Source of the DNA: Cynocephalus volans
Lineage: Eukaryota > Chordata > Mammalia > Dermoptera > Cynocephalidae
Assembly (NCBI RefSeq): GCF_027409185.1
Contig: NC_084468.1
Coordinates: 139,908,001-139,972,000, forward strand
Length of the DNA: 64,000 nucleotides
Direction of reading: 5' to 3'
Shown: in pieces, positions 25,551-38,229 of the stretch
Numbering within the stretch: the stretch's first letter is position 1
Layout: every line of letters starts with the position of its first letter
Translations under genes and position numbers: made by a program
Notes under the pieces: generated by a model
The model's database searches: none
The model's input: the letters and a program-made list of their open reading frames with translations, nothing else
Told to the model about the DNA's origin: nothing

Positions 25551-26585
25551 TACATTACTACTACTTTGCCCATGTCCAGCAAAAAAAAAAAGATATATTT
25601 TAATAAAGTCAGTATTTTTATGTTATGAACAAATAAAAAAGTACTTGCCATCTATTTACAATTAGGCACACATGGATACATTCTCTACTAACGTCAATTG
25701 TAGTTGTAAAAGTTGTGGACACTTACAAAGTCAGTTTTAATTATGAATATTTCAAAGGTGGAAAATCCTATTGAACTAAGAGAAAGTTAAGTGGAAAAGA
25801 TGTAGGAGGGAGATAAAGAGTAAGAACTATGAATTTAAGGCATAATTTGTCATCTCTGTGTTATTCCTAAGAAAGCATAGCCAAAAGAAAAAAATAATGC
25901 AAATAAAGTGAAAAAAATACCAGCACACTTTTACAGGAATTAGATCTCTACTGACCACCATGATGATTTTAATTACTTTCTGATGTAAACTTCAACAATT
26001 AAGCTATTCCTAGAACACTTATTACGAGCTTCAGAAAATCACAAGGATACTAACACAACTAAACTACTTCAATGTAGACTCTCATTTTCAACATAAAAGC
26101 AACAAGATGTTCTAGCGGTGTGCCAGGAAGATGTCTCTGGCGTAGGAAACTCTTATTCAAGAGTCATAGTTATTCATTTATCTTTCAGTCCACTCTTTAG
26201 TTTCCTTGTAATCTTCTTAGGGCTCAACAGCTTCACCCTTCATCTTCACCTTTTCACCCCTGGCACAATGTGTAAACAGAATATCCAATGTGTCACTCAG
26301 TCTCCACGTTTTCAACCCATTCTTTCAACATCCTTAGAAAAACAAGTATTCCTGGTGTAAAATTTTATTTCACAACATGCCTGCTATTCCTGATCTCCTT
26401 ATATCTGTTTAAACCTGTAATCTTTCAAATCAGGCACATTCAAGTAGCTTCCCCTTATTAACTTGAGACTGAGGATTAGTTTCTACTCTATAGTAGTTAT
26501 TCAAGGTGGACAAAGAGAGTTTGTGTTTGTTTTCTCTGCCCTACCACAGAGCTGAGAACTCTACTGAAAAATTACGTCATCGTTT
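25551..26585. other. Unassigned AT-rich DNA
   Basis: Nothing recognised apart from short A-runs. The 80-codon ORF 26118-26360 has a hydrophobic stretch near its middle but no other support. Confidence 0.5.
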
Positions 26586-26589
26586 TCTC

Positions 26590-26695
26590 CTGCTTCTGTG
26601 GTAGGTATTATCATCATTTGGTAGATGGGATACTTGATTTAAGAGGTTGTTGCAACTTGCTTAATAACACAGTGAACTTCTTTAGCAAAACTAAT
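26590..26695 (-). mobile_element. MIR fragment
   Basis: 'ggtaggtattatcatcattt' followed by 'ggtagatgggatacttgatt' and 'aagaggttgttgcaacttgc' is the complement of the MIR core. Confidence 0.6.
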
Positions 26696-27060
26696 GTTAA
26701 AATAAAAGCTTCTAAACCCAATGTATATTTAAATTCTAAGCTATTTAACCTTTAGTAATCATTATGTCGTAAAAGTTAAGATGGACCCAGAGCTCCCAGA
26801 AATGTGTTTACAATACATGGGAAATTGACAAAAGATTTCTATTTTATTATCTCTCTAGATTATATATTCCATGTGGAATATATCACTGAACATGCACATA
26901 TCATTTGACATTATAACACAATGCAGCTTGGGATGTTGAACCTGTCAGGTACTTGGTAAATACTAGTTGAATTAATGTTGAAAATATTAAGTAAAAATCA
27001 TAAAGTATGCTTGAGGAAACTCAATTTATTTCTGACTTTTCCTTTACTTAAAGTACTAAG

Positions 27061-27290
27061 GTGGTAGTTAAGAGGACAGCTTCTGGAATCAGACTGCCTG
27101 GGATATAAGTCATGTCACCACTATTGAACAAGTTACTTAACCTCTTTGTGGCTCAGTTTCCCCAGCTATAAAATGGTATAACAATACCCTTAACTCAATT
27201 TTCATGAGAATGAAATAGGAAAAGTCACATTAGCCTCTCTCCTGTTGAAGTCGTGGTAATCAGTTAGCAATTGTTCACTATTATTTGATT
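27061..27290 (+). mobile_element. MIR SINE
   Basis: 'gaatcagactgcctgggat', 'aacaagttacttaacctctt' and 'gctcagtttccccagctata' match MIR strongly and in order. Confidence 0.85.
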
Positions 27291-27299
27291 TTTCCCTTG

Positions 27300-29085
27300 A
27301 TACTGGTAAATACCTCTGTTTTTTAAACTCATGATAAATATGCCAATCATAAAGAGATAGAAAAAATGGAAATTAGATTAGAAAACATCACAAAAAGATA
27401 TACCCATCATAAAACCAAGTCTCCTTACTATATTTGAAATAATGTTTAGGACATTGTCTAATATCTACCACTTTATTGTGAAAAGAGTCTTAATAGGTTA
27501 GTGAAGTTTCTTGTTATTTTCTTCTTTTTGTTTCAAGGCAGAAACATAAAGATTTGCCATATTTCAAGGTTGCACAATTTCTAGTGAAAACACCTGAAAT
27601 TCAGCCTTAGACCAGATTGGACAATTTATTCGATTAATGCCACTGAGTAGAATTTGTACATAATCCTCATTATGTGTATTTCTTCCTGCATTTGCTTCCA
27701 TTTTTTTCTCCTCCGCTCTCTTTCTTTGACTCCATCTGCTTTCTGTTCCGATTGGCTTTGGTGGTTTTTTTGGTCATTGGTGGTGGTGGTGGTGGTGATT
27801 GATAGTTATGGTTTTTGGAATAACTGCTTTTTCTTCTCTTGCTATCTTTTTATTTTACACCTTCCTTCACCTAAGAAATAAAATCATCCAGTAATACGCA
27901 GGAGCCTTACTGTGCCTCCAGAATTTGGAATTTAAACTATGTGACCTCCATAATCATTTGTTCTACAGAAACTTTCTTTAAAGATTCATTTAAGAACAAG
28001 AAAATGCTTTCAGACATTCTCCAGTGACAGCAGCATTTGCCATCCATCTTTAAATGGGTAATTCCCCTGTCAAAAACCTAGTCTTCCAGATAATTATATA
28101 CAGAGAATTATTCTTTATTTTCTCCAACAATGCATTGGAATCATACCAAATAAATTATATGCTGGTGAAATAAATGAGTGAGAGGCTTTAGGGTGACATG
28201 CCCTGGGAATCAAAAGTACTTCAGATTTGACACATTTATCTTGCTCGTTCAGGAGCTGACGCTGGGTTCAGTAATTGGAAATTAGCATTATAATATTACA
28301 AAGGATAAATATTCACCTACTTCCATTGAGATTCTCTTTTAAAATGGTCATTTATTTGAAGAGATCTGGACTGCTCTCAATAGTTTTTACAGTTATTGAA
28401 TAATAACTTAGGTTTTTTCCAGATCCTCCTTCTGGACCTGTTAAAGAACTCCCAAACTACCAGGCTGGCTCAGGATGTCATGTTCTGGTTAGCAGTGATA
28501 TCAAGAGTTAATGTGAAAGGGAATTCTCTTTTCCTCAGAGACGAGATGGGGAGCTGCTTTTGAAAATAAGGTTTAGAAACAACTTTTTCACCGTAAGAAA
28601 TGTTTGTATTATAGCAATGGGTGCAATAAGTAGCATACAAATTATGATTTGCAATCACTATAATATCATCATAATTATGCAAGTCTTGCATACAGAAAAA
28701 GAATAGTGAGATAAAATGTTCTCTTTGGATAACCAAATTGATTATGGTTGCTTGTTTTTTCTTCTTTTTACTTTTCTATATTTCCAAATTTTCTACAATG
28801 AGTATTAATTATTCTTATATTTGAAAAAATGAAATTAATGTTTCTAAAGTATTTTAAATATTAGGGCATAACACATGAAGTAGCAGTTTCTTCCTGCTGT
28901 CTCTTTATCTTTCAAGTTTTCTTGCTGTTCTTTTCTCTATGTGATCTGTACTATTGCTTCAAGTAATGAACACCAAGGTCTTAAAATTGCTTAAAATAAT
29001 TTGCTTTATATTAAAATTTAATTTGTATCTAATAAGTGCAGCACTAGCTCATAATGTAGCTCACAATATAAAACAGAAGCTAGAT
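27300..29085. other. Unassigned AT-rich DNA
   Basis: No gene is seen. It includes a short (TGG)n run at 27777-27797. The ORFs at 27654-27881 and 28470-28736 lack domain features. Confidence 0.45.
27777..27797. repeat. (TGG)n microsatellite
   Basis: Seven TGG units. A short trinucleotide repeat. Confidence 0.9.
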
Positions 29086-29089
29086 TATC

Positions 29090-29345
29090 TGGAAAGAAGA
29101 GAACCACAGCTCTGTTGTTTGCTTAGCTGCATGACACTAGGCAAGTTATTCAACCTCTCTGTGCTTCATTTTCCTCACATATTAAACAGCAATGTTAATA
29201 GAACCCACCTTACAGAGTGCTGTAAGATTAAATGAGTTATTATGTATAAACAAAACTTACCGGTCTTGTTCACTACTAAGTCTCAACTCTTATCACAATA
29301 CCTGACACCTGGTGGGTACTCTCTAAATATTTGTTGAATGAATAA
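29090..29345 (+). mobile_element. MIR SINE
   Basis: 'taggcaagttattcaacctc', 'tctgtgcttcattttcctca', 'gtaagattaaatgagttatt' and a 3' end 'ctaaatatttgttgaatgaa' are all in MIR order. One of the better preserved copies here. Confidence 0.8.
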
Positions 29346-29349
29346 ATTC

Positions 29350-30645
29350 ATAATGAATATTAAAGTCAAGAGGCTAGACCTAAAAGTGAAATCTGATATT
29401 TGAATAGTGTTGGTCATCTGAAAATTTTAAGCTGACTCCCTTTTTGCTAAGGACAACTAGGAAATATTTCAGTTGACCTATTTTTGCAGCTCTTTACACT
29501 ATTGTTTATATATTTCAGTGAGAGTCGGTTGTTCTTTAATGACCTTGCATTCTTTCTTGATAAAAAGCTCATGTTGAATTTAAGGACTGTGTTTTCTGAG
29601 TGAGATCAACATGTGTTGACCATGAAACCTTACTCTGTGTTGCTTTCAAAGTCCATACACTTAAGTACAATAGAAACCTCTTTTTACCAAAGAAATCACT
29701 TCACACTGAGAAGTTCTACTGGCCTGGTCTCCTGACTGTGAGTCATAGTCAGTCTGAACATTACTTGAGAATAACTTTACAAGGCATTAAGAGAACAAAA
29801 GATTTTAATGACTGGCCCAAAATGGTCTGGAATTGCAAATGCTTCCAAGAATTCATGGATATGTTGTTTCATGGTACACCTAATGTTTAGGGGCATGTGA
29901 AGGGCACATAACATTTTTTTTTTTTTTTACTTATGCAGACTAATAGACTATAATAGTAGGCTTAAAGCTCACATTTGCCTGTTAATCATATTTAATTCTT
30001 CTTAGTAAACTTTATTTTCATAGCACTAGTATATTATGAAAAAGAAAATAGAAGATGTTATGCTAACCCTTGGATCAAGCTCAGATTGTTAAGATGCTTT
30101 CAGTTCTGATTTAGTACAATTACAGGAAGTAGGAAGGCATTTCAAAACATTTAAGTGGTTCTATAAGCCTGAGACTGGAAATGAATCACAGAACCATTCT
30201 TCATCTTGTCAGACTCCAACATCATGCTTAAGGAATTCTTATGGCAAAACAAATGCCTATTCAGAGACCATTAGCCATTCTATTCCCTGATATTAAGTCA
30301 AAGGAATAGTTCCTACAAAGAAGGTTTGAAAATATGCAATCACCATTTCTAAAGTATATACATGTATAAAATTCATTATTAATCAGTATGTTCATTATCT
30401 CACAAAGATAGCACTGAAAATACAGAAATGAATTTAACAACCTATATACCCAGGGCCAAAGAGGCATTAATCCAGCCCTAAAAAAAGTGTTAAAATTATA
30501 AAGATATTACCTATCTGGATTTCATCAAGCATAATGAGTTGTAAATCTAAGCAGAATCATTTTGGTATATTACTGCTGATTTCCAGATACTCTAAAGAAA
30601 AGCCATAAGATTTAGAGAAAAACATGCCTTTATACGTCACAGCTA
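29350..30645. other. Unassigned AT-rich DNA
   Basis: Nothing recognised. The 96-codon ORF (29600-29890) has no identifiable domain and no codon signal that I can judge. Confidence 0.45.
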
Positions 30646-30647
30646 GT

Positions 30648-30833
30648 CCAGTATTTCTTCAGCTTTGGCTGAACCCTAGAATTACATGGGAAGCCTTCAT
30701 AAATCTCCATGCTCAGGTCAAACCCAAAGCTAATTAAATCAAACTCACTAGGAGTAGGAACTCAGGCATCAGTATTTTTTAAATCCCTCTAAGTTTTCCT
30801 ATATAAAGCCAAGGTTATGAACCACTGCTCTAG
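30648..30833 (+). mobile_element. MER5-like hAT-Charlie MITE
   Basis: 'agctttggctgaaccctaga', 'attacatgggaagccttca', 'aaactcactaggagtaggaa' and the terminal 'gttatgaaccactgctct' fit the MER5 group ending in a hAT-type inverted repeat. Confidence 0.7.
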
Positions 30834-30904
30834 TTATAGACTGGTGGTATGGCCAGCAGTGTGGGAGCTATCTTTGGGCATGTTGGTGAGAGGCGGGTGA
30901 CTAA

Positions 30905-31120
30905 AGGCAGTGCTTACTATTAATATGTGCTGGCACTTTCTTGCGTACTTTGCCTTATTAATACATCTAATCAACCCTAGTGGGTAGATACTATTATTAT
31001 CACCACCGTTTTTTTTTTTTTTTTTTTTTTTTATCACCACCGTTTTAGAGATGAGGAAACAGAGAAGTCATACAGCTAAGAATAGTAGAAGGGGGGGTTC
31101 AAATGCAGGAATGCATTTAC
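30905..31120 (-). mobile_element. MIR SINE split by a poly-T insertion
   Basis: 'tagtgggtagatactattat' and 'agagatgaggaaacagagaa' are the complement of MIR. The element is interrupted by an 18-T tract plus a 16-bp duplication (see 30997-31046). Confidence 0.8.
30997..31046 (-). mobile_element. Poly(A)-only insertion with 16-bp target duplication
   Basis: The 16-mer 'ttatcaccaccgtttt' occurs at 30997-31012 and again at 31031-31046, separated only by 18 T residues. Both copies end in TTTT, followed by AG on the right, which is the L1 endonuclease-type nick position for an antisense insertion. This is what target-primed reverse transcription would leave if only the poly(A) tail were copied. Polymerase slippage with a tandem duplication is the alternative. 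Confidence 0.7.
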
Positions 31121-31124
31121 ACAA

Positions 31125-33285
31125 CGATACTTATTTAACAACTATTTATTAAATTTATATACTATACCAAATGTTATGTCAAGATACTTGTTGGAGACCC
31201 CAAAAGCTTAATGCAATAAAAAAGGAAATGTATTCTACCAATAAATACCTATTTATCAGTAACTGCCTTAGCATGTGTGCTGGAATCAAAGGAAAATAAT
31301 AATAGTAATAATAATAATGTTGACCTCAATAGTATCCTGGAAGAATTGATAATACTAACCTAGGTATAGAGATGAGCACAATTCTGTTTCCATTGAGTCA
31401 TGTCTGGCTTCCAAGAGGTCAGCTTAGTAGAATTATAGCCACTGTGATTTCAGTAACATTGAACCAGACCATAAATCTTCCTATTCACACATATTCAGCA
31501 CCCAGATAAAACAATACTCAAGGAATAAAACTCATAAGAACACAGAATGGATTCCACAGTAAAATTTGCATTCTAACACTCTAGAAATGGAGTATTATTG
31601 ATGACTGCCATCTTCATGGGTATTCCCCAGGGTAAGGTGGTTACAGATAAAATGATCTCATTTATGTACAATATAAGAAATACATTTCTCTTCATCCTAC
31701 TTACTGATTTTGACTTGTCACTTTCACAGAGAAGGTATAAGAAGATGATTGAACACTTAAACTATTTTTACACCACTGCTTCATTAAGAGTATTTTCTGT
31801 AGTTAAGAAAATCCCATAGATTAAAAAGCAACAGTTTGGAGATGTCAAAGACATTCTCTCTTTTATTCAGGGATGAATCAACCAATTTAAGACCCAAATC
31901 TGAGCAAAAATGATCTTACACATAAGTAAAAGTCAGGGAAATAATAAATGTGAGCTTGAAGCAAACCAATTATTTGATCCAGTGATCACCTACAAGTGTT
32001 ATTTCAGGACCATTAAAAAGAGTTGATGTCACTTTCAAAAACTTTCCCCATCCACCGGCAAATCTACAATGAGGTCTTCATTTCTTTAGCTTTTTTTAAC
32101 CATTAAAAAGAATGTACTCCTGAAGGGGTTAAATGTGTGCCATTAATAATCATTTGCACTTTCTTGTGAATTAATGATTTGAGGGTAAGCTTTTCTATGG
32201 ATTTAGGAAGGAGAACATGTGGCTCCTGTGACCTGGAAAGGGTTGGGAGGCGAGGCCTTATCTGAAATGGGTGAAAGAGAAAGTATGTAGACTCTGGGAA
32301 CACCATAAGCAGTTTAACCATTTCACAAGTTGTCTTGGAACCATTTTCAATAAGAACTCAAGGATAGTTATTCTTGAGAAGATAGATACCTGAGAAAGAA
32401 AACTAGAGAAGCTGTTTTTCTTTTGTTCCTTGATAATACACATCCCTGAGGCTAACTTACAAATTAAGACTATGAATTTTACAATATCAAAAGAGAGCAA
32501 AAGTATTGTATTTATAGGTAATTTCTTTAGCCCTGAAGAAAATTTGAAAAAAAGTACACTGAAATCTTGAAAAAAGAACATCATTATCATCAATTCACCT
32601 CAATATATAACCACAGAGATTAGGTGTCCACAGGAGGCAAGACTGCAAATAAAAACTATGTTAAGAACTCTATTGGCATAAATGATATAAGCCATTGAAC
32701 ATACTTAAAAAGAGAAACTATACTGCAAAATATATGAAGGATCAACCATGTATGGAATGTAGATCAAAATACTGATATTTACAGAAGTAGCGAATGAGCA
32801 GAAAAACAAGTTATCTCCAAATGATAGACATATTGAAATATTTGAGGTACATTATGCATAACATAAAGGTAATTTCAAATAAGCTCATGCTGCAGGAAGA
32901 TGTTGCTGATTCTAGTAATTATACTGACCCAGGAAGTAACGCATCCTCTTGCTGTCACTCTCATTTATGAAATTGAGATTCATTTCTCCCAAAAGAGATG
33001 GAAATAAAGAGAAAAAGAAGTAATAATTATAACCCTCACGGGCCAAAAAAAATAAATTTATAGCAATAAATACGAGAAGGAAAATAACATCAACTCCTGA
33101 AATTAAATATCACATTCTTAAGACAGTAAATGTAATCTTTTCATTTATTAAAGAAACCTTTTAAAAAATAAATTTGAGGGCTACAAAAATTATCATATCA
33201 GTTATTAGTGCTATAAAACAAATTTCCCCAAATTATTTCTCATGATTCCTATCTGCTCAGAATCAATAAATAACTTAGTAGGGCA
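31125..33285. other. Unassigned AT-rich DNA
   Basis: No gene or firm repeat is seen. The ORFs at 31598-31819 and 32258-32593 are low-complexity or featureless. An (AAT)-rich run lies at 31297-31318. Confidence 0.45.
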
Positions 33286-33289
33286 GATG

Positions 33290-33720
33290 TGTCTTAGAGT
33301 CTCTCATGTAGTTGCAGTCAGATTGTAGGTGAAGAGGTAGCAGGTGGGGGTTGGACAACATCTGTCTCTTCATGCAGTCTTCTAGCTTTTCCATGTGCTC
33401 TCTTCACGTTGGGATAGTTTGGGCTTCCTCACAGCCTGGTGGCCTCATGGCATTGATTGGTATTCCTCACATTGCAGCTCAGGACTCCAGAGTGAGTGTT
33501 TCAGTGATCAATGTGGAAGCTGAATCTCCTTTTATAAACCCGCGTTGGAAGTCATCTAACACCCACTTTGCTGAACTTTATTAGTCAACCCACTCCCAGA
33601 AGACTTCTCTGTTTCAAGAGTAGGAGATATAATTCTCCCAATGGAAAGCGTATGAAAGACATAAATTGTAAGATTACATGGGTTGGTTGAGACCATTTTT
33701 GGAAAGTACGGTCTGTCATA
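33290..33720 (-). mobile_element. MLT1-like ERVL-MaLR solo LTR
   Basis: The string 'agttgcagtcagattgtagg', 'ctcacagcctggtggcctca', 'cattgcagctcaggactcca' and 'gttggaagtcatctaacacc' follows the antisense MLT1 LTR pattern. It is old, and no internal retroviral genes adjoin it. The subfamily is uncertain. Confidence 0.55.
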
Positions 33721-34279
33721 AATCTGCTGCAAGTTTACTTTTTACTAGAATTTTGCAACGATAAAGATAATAATGTGATAAAAATAACAAAGTATCTCAT
33801 TTAATCCTATCGGTACCCTTCGCTTTATAGCTGCAAAAAATTGAGCTTCAGAAAGTCTGCTTAGCATGCTCAGGTCACACTGCAGATAGCATAGCAAACA
33901 AACACAGATCTCGCAGTTTCAGATCCTTTCAAATTGCTTTCCATGACACTAATCACCTTCCCTAAGCCAGTTCATTACCGAATTCTTATTTATGAAAAAG
34001 GTCTAGTACTCGACAGCACTTTTGAGTTGAAGCTCGGTACTAGACCCACAAAAAATGGTGAAAAAATGCTCATGTTAGTCCCACCAAGGGTTTACCAGAT
34101 CTGCAAAATTCAGACCTATGGCTTGTCCAACAACACTACTCCACAAAGATATTACTTAACTTTATTCATGTAATTTCCTCATTCCGTGTCAGTTGTTACT
34201 ATTTTTATTTTTACTTTATTCTAAATGACAATTTATCACTCTCAGCAGATGACCAAGTCTCCAATTTAAAGAAGAAAAT

Positions 34280-34740
34280 ACTGTTAGGTATGAATTCTTT
34301 CAAATTCCCTCCCCTCCACATCAAGTTTATCTTGAACAATTCCTACCTCTCACTTTGTTCTCGCTTCTCTCCAAGGCTAATCCCTTCCCCCTGTACTTTG
34401 GATCCCCTCCCTTCCTGTCTGCCCTGAGAACTTTCTCTCTTAATTACGTCCACTTATTTCACCTTATGCCTCCCTTCTCTTTTGGCTCTTTCTTTTCCTT
34501 TTAAAAGCAAATTCACATTCTTTATCCTAGAAAAAATAATCCTTCCCTAGTCTGTTCTCTTCTCATTTAAGCTACTTTCCTTCCCTGTTTTCTTTCAAGT
34601 CTAAACTGCTTATCAGACTGGTTTACACTGGACTCATTCACTTTATTATCTCCTACTTGCTCCATAATTCATTTTGGCCTAGTTTCAACCTCCCACTTCC
34701 TTCAAGTTGTTCTTTCAAGTGACCCAGCTCTTTAGTACAG
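34280..34740 (+). mobile_element. L2 LINE ORF fragment
   Basis: Pyrimidine-rich phrases such as 'ctccaaggctaatcccttcc', 'tactttggatcccctccctt' and 'ctgccctgagaactttctct' match the L2 ORF2 region in order. All frames are broken. Confidence 0.55.
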
Positions 34741-34744
34741 TTCT

Positions 34745-35120
34745 GTGACTGGGAGTGTGACAGTTACATAGCCATCCCTTTGTAATAGATGTCCTTCTCA
34801 TAGCATTCTTCCAAGGGCAGAATTTTCCGTGAATAAAGATTTTGCTTGATAAGATTCATCAGCACCTCATTAAAGATATTTAGTTACGTGAGTCCAGTAA
34901 AATGCCACTAGCTGGAAGGGTCAGAACAGAAATGTTTTTGCTTCTCTCTTAAGACTACATGGTTTTCAGAGCACATGTTCTACGTATAATTCATCTCTAG
35001 CTGTTTCTCATGCTTCTGTGCTTATCTCTTAAAGTCCAGCATGTCAAGCTCAGCCAAGGAGCTAGGAACAGTAAGAAAATCTGTAGCAGCTTATTTTATC
35101 AGGGATGTTTTCACAAGCAG
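34745..35120. other. Unassigned DNA
   Basis: Nothing recognised. Confidence 0.5.
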
Positions 35121-35124
35121 GGTT

Positions 35125-35527
35125 GGCAACTATCTTAAACTACTCAGGCTGCCGTAACAAAATATCATAGACTGGGTGGCTTAAACAACAGAAACTTAGT
35201 TTTACAATTCTGAGGGATTGGAATTCCAAGATCAAGGTACTGGCTTGATTCAGTTTGGGGGGGAGCTATCCTCCTGGCTGCAGATGATGGCTTTCTTGCT
35301 ATGTCTTCAGATGGCCTTTCCTCAGTAAGTACATGCAGACAGAGAGAGAGAGACAGAGATCTTCCTCTTCTTATAAAGTCACTTATCCCATCACAAGGGC
35401 CCCACTTTTGTGATCTCATCTCACCCTAATTGCCTCCCAAAGTCCTCATCTCCAAATACCATCATATTGGGGGTTAGGGTTTCAACACAGGAGTTTGGGA
35501 GGACGCAAATAGTCAGTCCATAACAGT
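35125..35527 (-). mobile_element. ERVL-MaLR-type solo LTR
   Basis: 'caggctgccgtaacaaaata', 'tcatagactgggtggcttaa', 'acaacagaaacttagtttta', 'cttcctcttcttataaagtc', 'cctcatctccaaataccatc' and the end 'atagtcagtccataacag' follow the antisense MLT1/MST LTR closely. The edges are nearly complete, so this looks like a whole solo LTR. Confidence 0.75.
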
Positions 35528-35529
35528 CA

Positions 35530-36550
35530 CCCTATGGTTGGTTCCAAAGTTACCAAAACTAACAGCTGATTGTGAGACCCTACTTTAATTCAGAATTATG
35601 AGCTTTCTCATGAGTTCTGAGTGTGACAGAGATGATAAGTGATGGTTTCTTGTTCCAAGATTAATGTTAGGCCCATGGTAGCCACTTTCATACCAGATGA
35701 TACATGAATAAGTTTCCGAGATTATCATAGTCTTGGGTCATGATGAATCTTTGTTAGCTTGGGTATTCTTGTAGACTCCAGATTAGGACACGATTTCACA
35801 ATAGCAGCTGAAGAGGTAGATGGCCAGGTAAAGAGAGTGGATTGAACACATATATATCTATTTTTGTACCTCCCTGAAACTCCACTAAAACTACAATAAA
35901 AATATTTTTTTAAAAATACATACACCAAAATATGTGGACAAGAGAGGAAGATATCAAGGACAATTTTTTTGGAGTCTGGAAGGCATATGGATTACAGATT
36001 CTTACTAAGCACAACACAGTCCGTTCTCACTACAAAATCTCCATATGGCTAGGATACTGGTAAGACAAAATACCTTTTGAGCTTAGGGTAAAGGGAATAT
36101 TGAAATAAAGAGGATGCATGGAAAGCTGTTTGATAAGTAGTTAGCTGCCTAGATCCCCTTTCCATTTCACCCTAGCAAAGGACAAGTCCATAGCCAAGTC
36201 CATGCAGACAAGATGTTTATTGTATGATCAAGGCAAAACAGAGGGTCTGTAGATTTGGAGAAATCAGTGAAGAGCATGAGCCCATACAAAAAGTAGTGAA
36301 ATTAAGTGAACTTATAAAAACGGAATGATAAATTCTTGTTTCTGCAACTAGATTCTTAGAAGCCAAAGCACTTAGAACATCAGGAAAGAGACTTGAACTC
36401 ACTCCTCTCTCAGGAATCTGAGCATCATAAAGAGGAAGACCTTTGTAAACAAGCCTTGAAATTTCCCAACAAAGACCAGCCAAGTGACCCAATAGTGAGA
36501 CCTGAAAGAAAGAGAATTGCTTTATAGTTCTGGATCTCAGGGAGGAAGTC
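35530..36550. other. Unassigned DNA
   Basis: Nothing recognised. The 91-codon minus ORF (36217-36492) has no identifiable domain. Confidence 0.45.
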
Positions 36551-36552
36551 CC

Positions 36553-37395
36553 CCCCCCTTTTTTTTTTAACTATTTAAGAGCAGCTCTAGGTTCACAGCA
36601 AAATTAAGAGGAAAGTACAGAGATATCCCATATACCCCTTGCCCCACACATGCTTAACTTCCCCATTGTAACCATCCCCACTAGAGTAGTACATTTTTTA
36701 CAGTTGATGAACTTACGTTGACACATCATTATCACCCAAAGTGCATAGTTTGCCTTAGGGTTCACTCTTGGTGTTGTACATTCTATAGGTTTGGACAAAT
36801 GTATATTGACATCTATTCACTGTTATAGTATTATACAGTGTATTTTCACTGCCTAGAAATTCTGTGCCCTGCCTATTCATCCTTCTCCCCCTCCTCCCAA
36901 CCCCTAACAGTCAGTAATCTTTTTACTATCTTGGTAGTTTTGCCTTTTCCAGAAATGTCGTATAGCTGGAATCATACAGGATGTAGCCTTTTCAAATTGG
37001 CTTCTTCAGGTTTTAATATGCATTTAAGTTTCTTCTGTGTCTTTTCATAGCTTGCAAGTTCATTTGTTTTTAGTACTGAATAATTGTACCACAGTTTATC
37101 CACTCACTTACTGAATAACATCTTAGTTGCCTCCAAGTTTAGACAAATATGAATAAAGCTGCTATAAATATCCATGTGCAGGTTTTTGTGTGGACATAAG
37201 TTTTCAACTCTTTTGGGGAAATACCAAAGAGCATGATTGCTGGATCATATGGTAAGAGTATTTTTTGTTATTGTTTTTTGGTAAGAAACTGCCAAACTGT
37301 TTTCCAAAGTGGCTGTGCCATTTTGTATTCATACCAGAGATGAATGAGAATTTCTGTTGCTCCACATCCTTGCCAGCATTTGGTGTTGTCAGTGT
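36553..37395 (-). mobile_element. L1 3' part, antisense
   Basis: This is the reverse complement of an L1 ORF2 C-terminal region and 3' UTR. Visible phrases include 'ggaatcatacaggatgtagc', 'taaagctgctataaatatcc', 'aaagagcatgattgctggat', 'caaagtggctgtgccatttt' and 'ccacatccttgccagcattt'. The poly-T at 36560-36568 would be its poly(A) tail. Diverged, older than the plus-strand L1 next to it. Confidence 0.85.
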
Positions 37396-37471
37396 TGAAA
37401 GGTAAATCTTAGGATTCTAGGAATTATATCAGTTTATCTAAATCCTTCCCAGATAGAAAGAAATGGGGTCA

Positions 37472-37896
37472 AAAAATTAGTGCAGCCATTATGGAAAACA
37501 GTATGGAGTGTTCTCAGACAACTACAGACAGACTTCCATATGACCCAGCAATCCCATTACTGGGTATATACCCGAAGGAATGGAAATCATCATGTCGAAG
37601 GGATACCTGCACTCCCATGTTTATTGCAGCACTATTTACAATAGCCAAGAGTTGGAACCAACATAAATGTCCATTGACAGATGAGTGGATAAGGAAAATG
37701 GAATACTACTCTGCCATAAAAAAGAATGAAATTCTGCCATTCACAGCAACATGGATGAATTTAGAGAAAATGATGTTAAGTGAAATAAGCCAGGCACAGA
37801 AAAAGAAATACCACCATGTCCTCACTCATAAGTGGGAGAAGGAAGGAAGGAAGGAAGGGGAAAAAGAAAAAGAAAGAAAGAGAGAGAAAACAAAAG

Positions 37897-37933
<37 letters not shown>

Positions 37934-38225
37934 AAACAAAAGAGAAAGAAAGAAAAAAAAGAAAAGAAAGAAGGAAGGAAGACAATCACAATAATATATT
38001 AAACTTCCAAAAAAAATAGAGAGAACAGAACTGTGGTTATTAGAGGTGGGAAAGGGGGAGGCGGAAGGGGTGTTAGCAAGAAACCAGTTAAGGGTCACAA
38101 AGATTGATTAGGTCTTCTAAACATGAGTATTCTAATTATCTTGATTTGATCACCACGTATTGTATACAGGTATTGATATTCAATTCTGTACCCCACAAAT
38201 ATATATAATCAATAAAGAAAAGTGA
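37472..38225 (+). mobile_element. L1 3' end with purine-rich tract
   Basis: 'ttagtgcagccattatggaa' leads into the ORF2 C-terminal region ('cagcaatcccattactgggt', 'atttacaatagccaagagtt'), then 'gatgttaagtgaaataagcc', a GGAA/GAAA/GA purine tract (37836-37981), and a 3' UTR ending '...ccacaaatatatataatc'. An open frame of 167 codons (37491-37994) covers the ORF2 remnant and the purine tract. It is a fragment, not a gene. Confidence 0.9.
37836..37981 (+). repeat. Purine-rich simple repeat in L1 3' UTR
   Basis: (GGAA)n, (GAAA)n and (GA)n runs occur with almost no pyrimidines on the plus strand. The tract lies just after 'ctcataagtgggag', the same place as the GGGAG tract of the L1 at 44257-46738. 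Confidence 0.95.
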
Positions 38226-38229
38226 CTAA

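Noticed and set aside
33290..35527. A provirus between two LTR-like segments (33290-33720 and 35125-35527)
   Set aside because: The two LTR relics belong to different, diverged MaLR subtypes, and the DNA between them contains L2-like sequence and no gag, pol or env remnants.
37836..37981. CRISPR-like or satellite array
   Set aside because: The units are 2-5 bp simple repeats without spacers; no CRISPR array is visible anywhere, nor expected in this genome.
37491..37994. 167-codon ORF as a gene
   Set aside because: It is the C-terminal remnant of L1 ORF2 running into a purine simple repeat (Lys/Glu/Arg-rich tail).
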